From: an uncultured Gammaproteobacteria bacterium
Lineage (GTDB): Bacteria; Pseudomonadota; Gammaproteobacteria; GCA-002705445; GCA-002716945
Direction: 5' to 3'
NCBI GenBank assembly: GCA_902535975.1
Contig: CACAVP010000002.1
Span: forward strand, 40,001-94,250
DNA: 54,250 bases
This document shows positions 1 to 8,898 of the stretch, in pieces. Position 1 is the first letter of the stretch. Each line of letters starts with the position of its first letter. The notes under the pieces are model-generated. The model did no database searches, had not been told where the DNA came from, and was given only the letters and a program-made list of their open reading frames with translations. The position numbers and the translations under genes are program-made.

Positions 1-35
1 GCGGTGGTATCTTGTATTTTATCAAAAATTCCCAT
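1..35 (-). CDS. Possible start of an unidentified gene, cut by the window edge
   Basis: An ATG on the minus strand at 33-35 opens a frame that runs off the left edge without a stop, reading MGIFDKIQDTT. It would lie just downstream of argC in the same direction. Only eleven codons are visible and there is no clear ribosome binding site, so neither function nor reality can be judged. Confidence 0.25.
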   Translation of the reverse strand, partial: MGIFDKIQDTT

Positions 36-96
36 AGGACGTTCAGTCTACCCTACATTTTGAATGTATTTCAACAAAAATTTTACGATAATTTGA

Positions 97-1119
97 TTAA
101 ATATACACTAATCCAGTCGATTCTTTGAGTCCAAACATAATATTCATGTTTTGTACGGCTTGTCCTGAGGCTCCTTTCATCAGGTTATCGATCGCACTCA
201 TGATGACAAGATTAAAATCCTCGTTTTTATCTGAGGATGAAAATAGTGAGATTAGACAATCATTAGTGGTGTTGACTTCACCAAGTTTAGGATAAGTCTG
301 ATTGATGATTTTTATGAACTGAGAGTCTTGATAATAATCATCATAAACATCATATAGATGATCTAGATCAAGATCTTTTATAGTTAGGTAATGAGTAGAA
401 TATATTCCTCTTTCAATCGAACTTAAGTGTGGCACAAATAGTACATCTGCATTTTTATTTATATGTTGTATCTGATTTAACATTTCAGGATAGTGCCTGT
501 GTTTTGCTACTGCATAGGCTTGATAATTTTCGGTCCCAGGTGCGAACAACTTATCAGGATTAAGATTCCTACCAGCTCCTGTTATACCAGAAGTTGCATT
601 GATAATGATTCTTTGCTCGTCAATCTTATCAAGTATTGGTAAGAGACTTAATAATGACGATGTTGGATAACAACCCGGATTAGCAATTATTTTTGCATCT
701 CTTATTTTATCTCTTTGATTTTTCATCTCAGGCAAACCATATACGGACTGTTCAATGAGTTCTGGGGATGTATGTTTTTGACCATACCACTTCTCCCATA
801 TTTCAGCATCGGGTATCCTAAAATCAGCAGAGATGTCTATTAATCTTATATCACTTTTTATGAGATCCCTTGCCATATCCATAGCTACACCATTAGGTGA
901 CGCAAAAAAAACTACATCACAACGTGACAAATTATCTACTGAAGGTTCTAAAAATTTTTTATCCAAATCTGTATTGAACTTTATACAATCACTTACTTTT
1001 TTACCGGCATGTGTTCTTGAGGTAAGGACATCAAGCGAGACATCTGGGTGTTTCGAAAGTAGCTTTACGAGTTCTTCACCTGTAAATCCTGATGCTCCTA
1101 CTATGCCGACAGAAATCAT
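97..1119 (-). CDS. argC: N-acetyl-gamma-glutamyl-phosphate reductase
   Basis: This 340-residue cytoplasmic enzyme carries out the third step of arginine synthesis, reducing N-acetylglutamyl-phosphate to the semialdehyde with NADPH. The Rossmann loop GASGFTGEEL sits at residues 8-17, and the catalytic cysteine C150 lies in the family motif NPGCYPTS. A later histidine-containing stretch (AVAKHRHYPEM) matches the conserved active-site region. Length is normal for the short bacterial form. It is divergent from hemJ with a 69-base gap. No other arg genes are nearby. Confidence 0.97.
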   Translation of the reverse strand: MISVGIVGASGFTGEELVKLLSKHPDVSLDVLTSRTHAGKKVSDCIKFNTDLDKKFLEPSVDNLSRCDVVFFASPNGVAMDMARDLIKSDIRLIDISADFRIPDAEIWEKWYGQKHTSPELIEQSVYGLPEMKNQRDKIRDAKIIANPGCYPTSSLLSLLPILDKIDEQRIIINATSGITGAGRNLNPDKLFAPGTENYQAYAVAKHRHYPEMLNQIQHINKNADVLFVPHLSSIERGIYSTHYLTIKDLDLDHLYDVYDDYYQDSQFIKIINQTYPKLGEVNTTNDCLISLFSSSDKNEDFNLVIMSAIDNLMKGASGQAVQNMNIMFGLKESTGLVYI

Positions 1120-1188
1120 TTAGATACCCTCATATTTTAATAGCTAATTATTTAGGCACATTATACATTTAAAGGTAGAATAATAAAC

Positions 1189-1599
1189 ATGCTGCTGTAT
1201 AAAACACTACACATTATTTTTATGGTGACATGGTTTGCTGGACTTTTTTATTTACCACGCCTGTATGTCTATCATGCTCAAGCTGAAGATCAAATCTCAA
1301 AAGATAGATTTAAGATTATGGAGAGAAAATTGTTTTGGGGGATTATGACCCCTGGAGCAGTGCTTACAGTGCTATTCGGTGTATTACTGATAGAATATCA
1401 CGGGATGTCTTACTGGCTTAAGATGAAAATATTGTTAGTTTTTGTTTTGGCTCTTTATCATGTTTGGTGTGGGGTCTTACTAGAAAAATTTAAAACTGAT
1501 AGTAATTCTCACAGCCATGTTTGGTATCGAATATTTAATGAGGTACCAGTGATATTCTTGGTTTTGATTGTTGCATTAGTTGTCTATAAGCCCATCTAA
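1189..1599 (+). CDS. hemJ: Protoporphyrinogen IX oxidase, HemJ type
   Basis: A 136-residue inner-membrane protein with about four hydrophobic segments. It matches HemJ (UPF0093), which oxidises protoporphyrinogen IX to protoporphyrin IX in heme synthesis. The N-terminal TLHIIFMVTWFAGLFYLPRL and the charged LKMKILL segment are family hallmarks holding the essential histidine and lysine. The start is preceded by an AGGTAG-like binding site. Its last 24 bases overlap the 3' end of rppH, which is convergent. Confidence 0.93.
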   Translation: MLLYKTLHIIFMVTWFAGLFYLPRLYVYHAQAEDQISKDRFKIMERKLFWGIMTPGAVLTVLFGVLLIEYHGMSYWLKMKILLVFVLALYHVWCGVLLEKFKTDSNSHSHVWYRIFNEVPVIFLVLIVALVVYKPI

Positions 1600-2055
1600 A
1601 ACATCTTTAAATTCTTTTAAAATACTCTTATAAACATCTCGTTTAAATCTAATGACGCTTTTAATTGCAGTTTTCTCGTCGCCCCATTTCCAATCATCAA
1701 ATTCAGCATGGCCGCTAGCATTTAGGTTTATTTTTGAATCACTGTCAATAAGTTTCAACAGATACCATTTTTGCATTGCTCCATCGAATTTTTTATTATG
1801 TCTCTGAAACACATGTGGTATGTGGTATACCAACCATCTTTTGCTAATGCTTAGTATTTCAACTGTGTCCTGTTCTAGGCCTGTTTCTTCATGTAATTCA
1901 CGATACATTGCTTCTCTAACTTTCTCGCCTTTGTCTATTCCGCCTTGTGGAAATTGCCATGCTTCTGTGCCTATCCTTTTGCCGAGCCAAAAGCGACCAT
2001 CGTTATTTATAATAATCATACCCACTCCACGTCTATAATTTTTTTTATCCATCAT
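1576..2055 (-). CDS. rppH: RNA pyrophosphohydrolase (Nudix)
   Basis: A 159-residue Nudix hydrolase that trims 5'-triphosphate ends of mRNA and so primes decay. The Nudix box GX5EX7REXXEEXG spans residues 38-60 (GGIDKG...REL.EETGL) and binds the catalytic Mg2+. The N-terminal YRRGVGMIIIN and the WQFPQGG motif are typical of RppH rather than of MutT. The start is ambiguous between two adjacent ATG codons (2055 or 2052), and no Shine-Dalgarno sequence is visible. Confidence 0.95.
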   Translation of the reverse strand: MMDKKNYRRGVGMIIINNDGRFWLGKRIGTEAWQFPQGGIDKGEKVREAMYRELHEETGLEQDTVEILSISKRWLVYHIPHVFQRHNKKFDGAMQKWYLLKLIDSDSKINLNASGHAEFDDWKWGDEKTAIKSVIRFKRDVYKSILKEFKDVLDGLIDN

Positions 2056-2092
2056 TTTATTTAAGTGCTAAAATGTGCTTCGAAGACACGGC

Positions 2093-2121
2093 TTTAATCA
2101 TTCCCCCTGAACCGATATAAT
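2093..2121 (+). promoter_or_regulatory. Possible sigma-70 promoter for the HAD/CIA30 pair
   Basis: A perfect TATAAT lies at 2116-2121, 41 bases before the HAD gene start. The best -35 candidate at 17 bases (TTTAAT, 2093-2098) is poor. Such boxes arise easily by chance in AT-rich DNA. Confidence 0.35.
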
Positions 2122-2162
2122 GATACTAGTATATACGACTAATTATCCCTTATTAATCAAAA

Positions 2163-2816
2163 ATGGATGAACTTTTAATATTTGACTTAGATAACACACT
2201 CCTCGCTGGAGACAGCGATCGAAACTGGGGAATTTTCTTATCCGAGCAGCAAATAGTCGATTCGTCATACCTCGATGAAAGTGAGCGCTTCTATAATAAC
2301 TACTACGAAGGTAGTTTAGATATAGATGGATTTCTGTCATTTTGTTTGAAACCTCTCATAGCAAATGATATGGCAAAACTATTAAAACTTAGGGAGCAAT
2401 TTATCGAAGAAAAAATTAGACCTATTGTTACAAAAACTGGCAAAGAACTTATTAATCAAGCTCACGCAGAAGGGAAAAAAGTTATTATTGCAACTGCCAC
2501 TAATGATTTTGTTACAAGACCGATCGCAGACATATTCGATGTATCAGTCTTGATTGCAACAGAATTTGAGATTAAAGACAATGCGTTTACTGGGCGAGTT
2601 GTAGGGACCCCGTGTTTTCGAGGAGGTAAACTTAATAAAGTGACTAAATGGATCAATGATAATAATTTTGATTTATCTCAAGCATCTTTTTATAGCGATT
2701 CATTCAATGACCTACCTCTCTTGGAGAAAGTAAAAAAACCAGTAATTGTAGATGGTGATGATAAGCTAAGAGAGATAGGTAAAAACAAAAATTGGGAGTG
2801 TGTGAGTTTCCGATGA
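2163..2816 (+). CDS. HAD-superfamily hydrolase, subfamily IB (SerB/CicA-like)
   Basis: A 217-residue cytoplasmic phosphatase-like protein. Motif I is FDLDNTLL with nucleophile D8 and acid/base D10; motif II is ATATND; motif III/IV is YSDSFNDLPLL, which supplies the Mg2+ aspartates. Subfamily IB includes phosphoserine phosphatase and the CicA group, and this resembles the short gammaproteobacterial CicA-like proteins. Substrate cannot be assigned. The stop overlaps the start of the next gene (ATGA), so the two are probably translated together. Confidence 0.85.
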   Translation: MDELLIFDLDNTLLAGDSDRNWGIFLSEQQIVDSSYLDESERFYNNYYEGSLDIDGFLSFCLKPLIANDMAKLLKLREQFIEEKIRPIVTKTGKELINQAHAEGKKVIIATATNDFVTRPIADIFDVSVLIATEFEIKDNAFTGRVVGTPCFRGGKLNKVTKWINDNNFDLSQASFYSDSFNDLPLLEKVKKPVIVDGDDKLREIGKNKNWECVSFR

Positions 2817-3400
2817 AAATTAAACATATAGCTTTTCTAGTGATAACATTTTTTATAGGTAATTATTCTATGGCTGATAAAATGATTGTTGATGATATGA
2901 AAAATCAATCTGGAACACCAGATGAAGAATTCTGTGAGAGTGGTAATGCTAAGTGGTGTTTTGTTACAGATAAAGTTATGGGTGGAATATCCGAGGGCTC
3001 TCTGGAGTTTCTAAAAGAAAGTGATACCTATTTCTATCGAATGACTGGAGATTTATCTCTTGAGAATAACGGAGGTTTTATACAATTTAGAACAAAAATA
3101 GAAAATCACCCGAAAGGTAAAAGCTTTCGAGGAGTACGCCTCAGAGTAAGAGGAAATAATAATGAGTATACAGTTCATATACGTACAAAATACTTGTTTT
3201 TGCCATGGCAATATTATGAATCAGCTTTTCAAGCAACTGAAAAATGGACAACTATTGAGCTTCCATTTACATCATTTAGAAAATCAAATTTCTATCAACC
3301 TTCTAGTGTGTCTTCTCAAGATATTAACACAATTGGCGTGGTGGCAATTGGTAGAGAATTTAAAGCACAAATTGACTTAGCGTCAATAGAATTATATTAA
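2813..3400 (+). CDS. Secreted CIA30-family protein
   Basis: A 195-residue protein with a galactose-binding-like beta fold of the CIA30 family (complex I intermediate-associated protein 30); seen in WCFVTDKVMGGISEGS, GGFIQFRTK and the late IGVVAIGRE. The ATG at 2813 overlaps the upstream stop and gives a clean signal peptide ending YSMA before DKM; a longer in-frame start at 2792 would spoil the signal. Bacterial CIA30 proteins have no settled function. It is likely periplasmic and is convergent with the DsrC/TusE gene. Confidence 0.8.
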   Translation: MKIKHIAFLVITFFIGNYSMADKMIVDDMKNQSGTPDEEFCESGNAKWCFVTDKVMGGISEGSLEFLKESDTYFYRMTGDLSLENNGGFIQFRTKIENHPKGKSFRGVRLRVRGNNNEYTVHIRTKYLFLPWQYYESAFQATEKWTTIELPFTSFRKSNFYQPSSVSSQDINTIGVVAIGREFKAQIDLASIELY

Positions 3401-3410
3401 ACGAAAATTT

Positions 3411-3707
3411 TTATACACAACCAGTAGGCTTAGGTAGGCCGCCATACTTTGCAATTTTTTTCATTGGACCAGATTCAAAAACCTCATAAAGCTTTGATGC
3501 TTTCCTATCCATTCCGAATTCTTTAGCAAATATACGAACTGCGGGAACAGTTCCTGATTTACTGTACATTTCTCGTGCTTTGTCGATATAGGTTTTTATC
3601 TCATCAGTAATTTCAAAACCATCAGCATCAGCCATCTGATGCATGACTTCTTCAGACCAGTCACTTGTATTTATTAAAAAGCCGTCGCCGTCTCGATTTA
3701 GTTCCAT
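3411..3707 (-). CDS. tusE: DsrC/TusE-family sulfur carrier with a single C-terminal cysteine
   Basis: A 98-residue protein ending in GLPKPTGCV, the swinging-arm tail of the DsrC/TusE/DsrC-like family. The penultimate C97 is the sulfur-carrying cysteine. True DsrC has a second cysteine eleven residues earlier; here that position is A86, and C97 is the only cysteine in the protein. This favours a TusE-type role (persulfide relay in tRNA 2-thiouridine synthesis) or a DsrC paralogue over the DsrAB substrate. No tusBCD or dsrEFH genes lie beside it. The symbol is tentative. Confidence 0.8.
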   Translation of the reverse strand: MELNRDGDGFLINTSDWSEEVMHQMADADGFEITDEIKTYIDKAREMYSKSGTVPAVRIFAKEFGMDRKASKLYEVFESGPMKKIAKYGGLPKPTGCV

Positions 3708-3721
3708 AATATTAAATTACA

Positions 3722-4288
3722 CTAGGTTTTAGGTAATGTAACCCCTTTTTGTCCTTGGTATTTACCTTTACGATCTTTGTAAGAGGTTTCACAAACTTCA
3801 TCGGACTCTAAGAATATGAATTGCGCTACACCTTCATTAGCATATATTTTGGCTGGAAGCGGTGTGGTGTTAGAAAACTCCAAAGTTACATGCCCCTCCC
3901 ACTCAGGTTCTAGCGGCGTTACGTTAACAATTATCCCACATCTAGCGTAAGTTGATTTACCTAAACACAAAGTAAGCACCTTTCGAGGGATTCTGAAATA
4001 CTCGACGGTGCGTGCAAGGGCAAACGAATTTGGTGGAATAATGCAAACATCAGATTTTATATCCACAAAACTTTGCTCGTCGAAAGCTTTAGGATCAACA
4101 AAAGATGAATTTATATTTGTAAAGATTTTAAATTCATCAGAGCAACGAACATCATATCCGTAACTAGATGTTCCAAATGAGACAATTGAGCCCTTACCAT
4201 TTTTTTTGACTTGATCATATTGAAATGGCTCGATCATTCCATGGCTTTCTGCCATTTCTTTAATCCACTTATCAGATTTGATAGACAT
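3722..4288 (-). CDS. dcd: dCTP deaminase
   Basis: A 188-residue enzyme that deaminates dCTP to dUTP, feeding dTTP synthesis. Recognisable signatures are [15 protein letters not shown] near the N-terminus, [10 protein letters not shown] with the conserved arginine, and [13 protein letters not shown] with the catalytic glutamate. Length fits the homotrimeric monofunctional enzyme. It follows the PrsW gene by 25 bases and precedes the DsrC/TusE gene by 14, so the minus-strand run from mrp to tusE may be one transcript. Confidence 0.97.
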   Translation of the reverse strand: MSIKSDKWIKEMAESHGMIEPFQYDQVKKNGKGSIVSFGTSSYGYDVRCSDEFKIFTNINSSFVDPKAFDEQSFVDIKSDVCIIPPNSFALARTVEYFRIPRKVLTLCLGKSTYARCGIIVNVTPLEPEWEGHVTLEFSNTTPLPAKIYANEGVAQFIFLESDEVCETSYKDRKGKYQGQKGVTLPKT

Positions 4289-4313
4289 TTGTTTATATTA
4301 ACATCCCTAGTAC

Positions 4314-5117
4314 TTATGTGAAATTAACATCAAGAAAAATACAACCTAATATAGTTACTACAGAAATTTTAATTATGTTTGCCGATATAAGGTTAGTCTC
4401 AGGCTCATAGACATGCTCTAATCCTTGACTACTTAGTTTCGCTTGCTCTAATCGCAGTGTATCAATAATTTTAGTTAGTTTTACAAACAAAAATATCAAA
4501 AGTGCGTAGACGAGAAATAATACACCAATTGATAACATAAAGTTATAGAGCCCATGGATGAATATAGGCGCAGCCAAAGAGAGAAAGAGGTAGTGTTTGT
4601 TATTTTTTGGTGAGAAAATTGCTTTTCCAAAAAATATCCCCATGACAACACCACAAAATGCATGAAGTGGTACGGCGCTGAAAGCTCGCATCAGTGCAAG
4701 ATTAAATGCGGCGTAGTCATCTATAGCATTCATAACATAATCAATATTCTCGACTGCAGCAAATCCTAGTGATGCAGCAGTGGAAAATACGACTGCATCC
4801 ATCGGTTCACTGAAATTACTTAATTTGTATGAGTAAAGGTAAAGTACAAGAAACTTCATTACTTCCTCTAAGGTAGCAGCTCTAAAAAATGAAAAATAAG
4901 CACTTCTTGCAACATCAGAATAAAAAAAATATGAAAATGATTCAACCAGAGGAATTAGTAAATGGAGAAACATTACTATCGAAGAGCCAAGTAGGAAAGT
5001 TACAACAACCTCTTTTCTGTCTTCAGGATATAAGTCTTTTTGATAAATATAGTACGCAATAAAAACTGCCGGGAGTAGAGCTAGCAGATAAACCAGATAG
5101 AAAGAGAATAATGACAT
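4314..5117 (-). CDS. PrsW-family intramembrane metalloprotease
   Basis: A 267-residue membrane protein with about eight hydrophobic segments. The three membrane-embedded metal motifs of the PrsW/CPBP-like clan are present: EEVMK (E84, E85, K88), HAFCG (H152) and HGLYN (H188). PrsW in Bacillus cleaves an anti-sigma factor; the substrate here is unknown and no anti-sigma gene is adjacent. The stop abuts the start region of mrp with no gap, which suggests cotranscription with mrp. Confidence 0.85.
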   Translation of the reverse strand: MSLFSFYLVYLLALLPAVFIAYYIYQKDLYPEDRKEVVVTFLLGSSIVMFLHLLIPLVESFSYFFYSDVARSAYFSFFRAATLEEVMKFLVLYLYSYKLSNFSEPMDAVVFSTAASLGFAAVENIDYVMNAIDDYAAFNLALMRAFSAVPLHAFCGVVMGIFFGKAIFSPKNNKHYLFLSLAAPIFIHGLYNFMLSIGVLFLVYALLIFLFVKLTKIIDTLRLEQAKLSSQGLEHVYEPETNLISANIIKISVVTILGCIFLDVNFT

Positions 5118-6200
5118 CTAGTCATTCTGTATAACTATCTTAGGAAAGGCTGCGCTGTAGTCCTTCTTACGCATAGAGAGTGTAGCAGTCATCTTACGAG
5201 CTATCTCTCTGTAAGCTAGGGATGCTGGATCCATAGGGTTAGATGATACTGTTGGTGTGCCTTTATCCATCTCTTCTCTGATTTGTTTTTCCAAAGGTAA
5301 CTCACCTAGAAGTTTTACACCTGCCTCGGAAGCAAGTTGTTCGCCTCCGCCTTCACCAAAAATACTCTCTATGTGACCACATTTCTTACAAACATGTGTG
5401 CTCATGTTTTCAACAATTCCTAATACAGGAACTTCGACTTTCTCAAACATTTTCAGTCCCTTTCTAGCGTCAATTAAAGATATATCTTGTGGAGTGGTTA
5501 CGATCACAGCGCCACTGACTGGAATCTTTTGACATAGTGTTAACTGTACGTCACCAGTTCCTGGTGGTAAATCTATGATTAGGTAATCGACATCTTTCCA
5601 TTGGGTATCTGTAAGAAGTTGCTCTAGGGCTTGTGTAACCATTGGCCCTCTCCAGATCATTGGTGTGTCTTCTTCTACAAGTAAACCTATAGACATGGAT
5701 TGTAGTCCGTGTCCTATTTTTGGCATAAGTGTTTTACCGTCTTCTGAATCAGGTTGACCGCTTACCCCTAACATTCTAGGAATACTTGGGCCGTAAATAT
5801 CAGCATCTAAGATAGCTGCGTTTGCTCCCTCTTCTTTTAATGCTAGTGCCAGATTGACTGCGGTTGTTGATTTTCCAACTCCGCCTTTACCTGAAGCTAC
5901 AGCTATTATATTTTTAATCCCTTTAATTCTCTCTGTTGATTTTTGAATACCATGAGCAGATATTTCGTAACTAAGATCTAGATTGGTTTGTGCATCTGGA
6001 TAAGCTTCCTTTATTTTCTTGTCCATATTTTCGTGGAATGCTTGCATGATTCCCTCAGCAGGCCAACCCAAAACACATTTTACAAAGACGTTGTTTCCCT
6101 CAACCTTAATTTCTTTGACTGTGTTTCCACTTACCAAATCTGTTCCCATATATGGACATTGATAGTCCTTTAATAGTGCTTCTATGTTCTCTTTATTCAT
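5118..6200 (-). CDS. mrp: Mrp/ApbC iron-sulfur cluster carrier ATPase
   Basis: A 360-residue P-loop ATPase that binds and delivers Fe-S clusters. It has an N-terminal MIP18/DUF59-like domain (about residues 5-80), the deviant Walker A SGKGGVGKST (103-112) and a C-terminal CKKCGH pair that bridges the cluster in the dimer. I chose the ATG at 6200, which has AAAGGA eight bases upstream, over a longer in-frame start at 6233. It is divergent from metG, as often seen in gammaproteobacteria. Confidence 0.95.
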   Translation of the reverse strand: MNKENIEALLKDYQCPYMGTDLVSGNTVKEIKVEGNNVFVKCVLGWPAEGIMQAFHENMDKKIKEAYPDAQTNLDLSYEISAHGIQKSTERIKGIKNIIAVASGKGGVGKSTTAVNLALALKEEGANAAILDADIYGPSIPRMLGVSGQPDSEDGKTLMPKIGHGLQSMSIGLLVEEDTPMIWRGPMVTQALEQLLTDTQWKDVDYLIIDLPPGTGDVQLTLCQKIPVSGAVIVTTPQDISLIDARKGLKMFEKVEVPVLGIVENMSTHVCKKCGHIESIFGEGGGEQLASEAGVKLLGELPLEKQIREEMDKGTPTVSSNPMDPASLAYREIARKMTATLSMRKKDYSAAFPKIVIQND

Positions 6201-6303
6201 TCCCTTAGTCCTTTGTATGGTTTTAATATACAATACTCATAATATATTGAGGCCTTATTATAACCTCATACTAATTAATTTATAGGCTAATTATCAAATT
6301 TCA

Positions 6304-8283
6304 ATGAGAAGAATAGTTGTTACAAGTGCTCTACCCTATGCTAATGGTTCTATTCATTTAGGGCATCTTGTAGAGTATATCCAGACAGATATTTGGGCTA
6401 GGAGCCAGAAGATGAGTGGTAATGAGTGTGTGTATATATGTGCAGACGATTCCCATGGAACTCCAATCATGCTCAAAGCGAAAGAACTTGGGATTACCCC
6501 TGAGGAATTAATAGAAAAAACATACGATGAGCACGTAAAAGATTTCGAAGATTTTCAAATTGAATTTGACAACTTTCATACGACTCACTCTGATGAGAAC
6601 AAGGAAATATCTCAAAAAATATATCAATCTCTTAGAGATAAAGGAAATATCGTAAATAAAGAAATCGAACAGTTTTATGACAACGAAGCTAAAATGTTTT
6701 TGCCTGACAGATTCATTAGAGGTGAATGTCCAAAGTGCGGTGCTAAAGATCAATACGGTGATTCATGTGAAGAGTGTGGCGCCACATACTCGCCAACCGA
6801 TGTAAAAAATCCTATCTCAACAGTTTCAAATACTATACCTGTTACAAAGAAAACAGAACATGTCTTTTTTCAGTTGAGCTCGTATGAGTCATTTCTAAAA
6901 GAGTGGATGAAGAATAATGAGATTCAAAAAGAGATTAAAAATAAACTTAGTGAGTGGCTTGAAGGTGGGTTGGTTGATTGGGACATAACGCGTGATAAGC
7001 CTTATTTTGGATTTGAGATTCCTGACCTAAAAGATAAATACTTTTATGTCTGGCTTGATGCGCCAATCGGATACATAGCATCACATAAGAACTATTGTGA
7101 TAAAAATAAACAAAATTATATAGATGATTGGAAAGAGGGCTCCAAAACTGAACTTTACCACTTCATTGGTAAAGACATAGCTTACTTCCATGGACTATTT
7201 TGGCCAGCAATGTTGGAGGGTGCTGGTCTGAGAAAACCAAATGGTGTTTATTGTCATGGATTTCTGACAATAGATGGAGAAAAAATGTCTAAATCTAGAG
7301 GGACATTTTTTAATGCTAGAACTTACCTAAATCATCTACTGCCCGATTATTTAAGGTATTATTTCTCAAGTCGACTAACGAACAAAATTGAAGATATTGA
7401 TTTGAATTTTGATGACTTTATGACTCGTGTTAATTCAGACTTGGTTGGAAAAATAATTAATATAGGTAGTCGTTGTGCAAAATTCATCAATAAAGATTTC
7501 GACAGCCAATTATCTTCTGAAGTTGGGAATGAAGAACTGATTAAATCAGTTTTATCAAGAAAAGAGGAAATCATACAAAATTATGAAGCTAGAAATTATG
7601 CTGCAAACATTAGAATTATCTCAAGCCTAAGTGACGCGATAAATAAATATTTAGATGATGAAAAACCATGGGTAAAAATTAAAGATGATTCAACAAAAGC
7701 TCATGTTCAAACAATTTGCTCTGACGGCATCAATGGATTTAAATTCATTATAGGTTATCTAAAACCGGTACTTCCTGAGATAGCAAATAAGGTTGAGAAT
7801 CTACTTAATTGTGATTCAATCACTTGGTCTAATATAGATAACCAACTTACAGATCAGAAAATTAATGCATTTGTGCCATTAATCACTAGAATTAATAAAG
7901 AGAGTATTGAAAAAATGAAAGAAGAAAATAATAAAGAATCTGTTATAGCTGAAGATACAGATAGAATTACTATCGATGACTTTCTTAAAGTTGATCTAAG
8001 AGTTGCCAAAATAATTAATGCAAAGGAACTTGAAGATTCCAGAAAGCTTCTAGAGCTTGAAGTAGATCTTGGGGATGAAACTAGAACTATTTTTGCAGGT
8101 ATCAAAAAATCTTATAATCCAGATGAGCTTATGGGCAAACTAGTTGTGGTAATTGCTAATCTAAAACCAAGAAAAATGAAGTTCGGAACTTCTAATGGAA
8201 TGGTTTTAGCTACTCAGCATGATGGAGATATCATTATTATCCAGCCTGAAAAAGATGTCTCACCAGGCTCAAAAATCTCATAA
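6304..8283 (+). CDS. metG: Methionyl-tRNA synthetase
   Basis: A 659-residue class I aminoacyl-tRNA synthetase. HLGH at 18-21 is the HIGH motif; KMSKS lies near residue 328. A zinc knuckle of the CPKCG/CEECG type sits near residues 140-160. The C-terminal part holds a tRNA-binding OB-fold domain (DFLKVDLRVAKI onward), as in dimeric E. coli MetG. The next gene starts immediately after its stop codon. Confidence 0.98.
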   Translation: MRRIVVTSALPYANGSIHLGHLVEYIQTDIWARSQKMSGNECVYICADDSHGTPIMLKAKELGITPEELIEKTYDEHVKDFEDFQIEFDNFHTTHSDENKEISQKIYQSLRDKGNIVNKEIEQFYDNEAKMFLPDRFIRGECPKCGAKDQYGDSCEECGATYSPTDVKNPISTVSNTIPVTKKTEHVFFQLSSYESFLKEWMKNNEIQKEIKNKLSEWLEGGLVDWDITRDKPYFGFEIPDLKDKYFYVWLDAPIGYIASHKNYCDKNKQNYIDDWKEGSKTELYHFIGKDIAYFHGLFWPAMLEGAGLRKPNGVYCHGFLTIDGEKMSKSRGTFFNARTYLNHLLPDYLRYYFSSRLTNKIEDIDLNFDDFMTRVNSDLVGKIINIGSRCAKFINKDFDSQLSSEVGNEELIKSVLSRKEEIIQNYEARNYAANIRIISSLSDAINKYLDDEKPWVKIKDDSTKAHVQTICSDGINGFKFIIGYLKPVLPEIANKVENLLNCDSITWSNIDNQLTDQKINAFVPLITRINKESIEKMKEENNKESVIAEDTDRITIDDFLKVDLRVAKIINAKELEDSRKLLELEVDLGDETRTIFAGIKKSYNPDELMGKLVVVIANLKPRKMKFGTSNGMVLATQHDGDIIIIQPEKDVSPGSKIS

Positions 8284-8892
8284 ATGAATCATAAATCTAC
8301 ACAAGAACAAATAATTGAAGCTTTGCCACAACTTCAATGCAAGAAGTGTGAGTATCCTGATTGTAAAAGTTATGCTATATCCCTAATAGAAAAAAATGAA
8401 AAAACAAATAAATGCGAACCTGGTGGAACAGAGACTGAAGCGCATATCAAATCAATACTATCTAATCAGAGTTTTAACTTACCTAAGCAAATAAAGCAGC
8501 ATCATATTGCCGATATTGTTCGTGAAGAATGTATAGGTTGTACTATTTGTATTAAAGTCTGTCCAGTAGATGCAATCATAGGTGCAAAACATATGATTCA
8601 TAAAGTATTAGAAAGTCAGTGCAATGGTTGTGAACTTTGCATAGATCAATGTCCTGTCAATTGTATGTCTATGACTCAAACTAGAGAGCAAATAACATGG
8701 ACATGGCCGTCTGAGCAATCTGAACAATCTAAAAAAAATTATTATCATAAAATAGATCGATTAGACCGAATAAAAAAAGAAAAAGAGCTTAATAGACAAA
8801 AAATCCTAGAGGATACAGACATGGATGAATACATTCGTTATGCACTAGAGGTGGAATCGAGAAAACACCAAAAAATAAAAAAATACGAGTAA
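8284..8892 (+). CDS. RnfB-like ferredoxin lacking the membrane anchor
   Basis: A 202-residue iron-sulfur protein. The N-terminal Fe4S module (CKKCEYPDC...C, about residues 19-46) is the RnfB-type domain, followed by two bacterial 4Fe-4S motifs, CIGCTICIKVCP and CNGCELCIDQCPVNC (about 82-125), then a charged helical tail. Standard RnfB begins with a hydrophobic anchor, which is missing here, and no rnfACDGE genes are present. It may be an orphan soluble electron carrier. It abuts metG (zero spacing) and is convergent with nth, echoing the usual rnf-nth neighbourhood. Confidence 0.85.
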   Translation: MNHKSTQEQIIEALPQLQCKKCEYPDCKSYAISLIEKNEKTNKCEPGGTETEAHIKSILSNQSFNLPKQIKQHHIADIVREECIGCTICIKVCPVDAIIGAKHMIHKVLESQCNGCELCIDQCPVNCMSMTQTREQITWTWPSEQSEQSKKNYYHKIDRLDRIKKEKELNRQKILEDTDMDEYIRYALEVESRKHQKIKKYE

Positions 8893-8898
8893 TCATCT

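Noticed and set aside
2143-2340. Minus-strand frame over the start of the HAD gene
   Set aside because: Lies entirely opposite a gene with clear HAD motifs and has no recognisable features.
3411-3707. Naming the gene dsrC
   Set aside because: The second conserved arm cysteine is missing, so it cannot be the DsrAB substrate as understood, and it is distant from the dsr genes.
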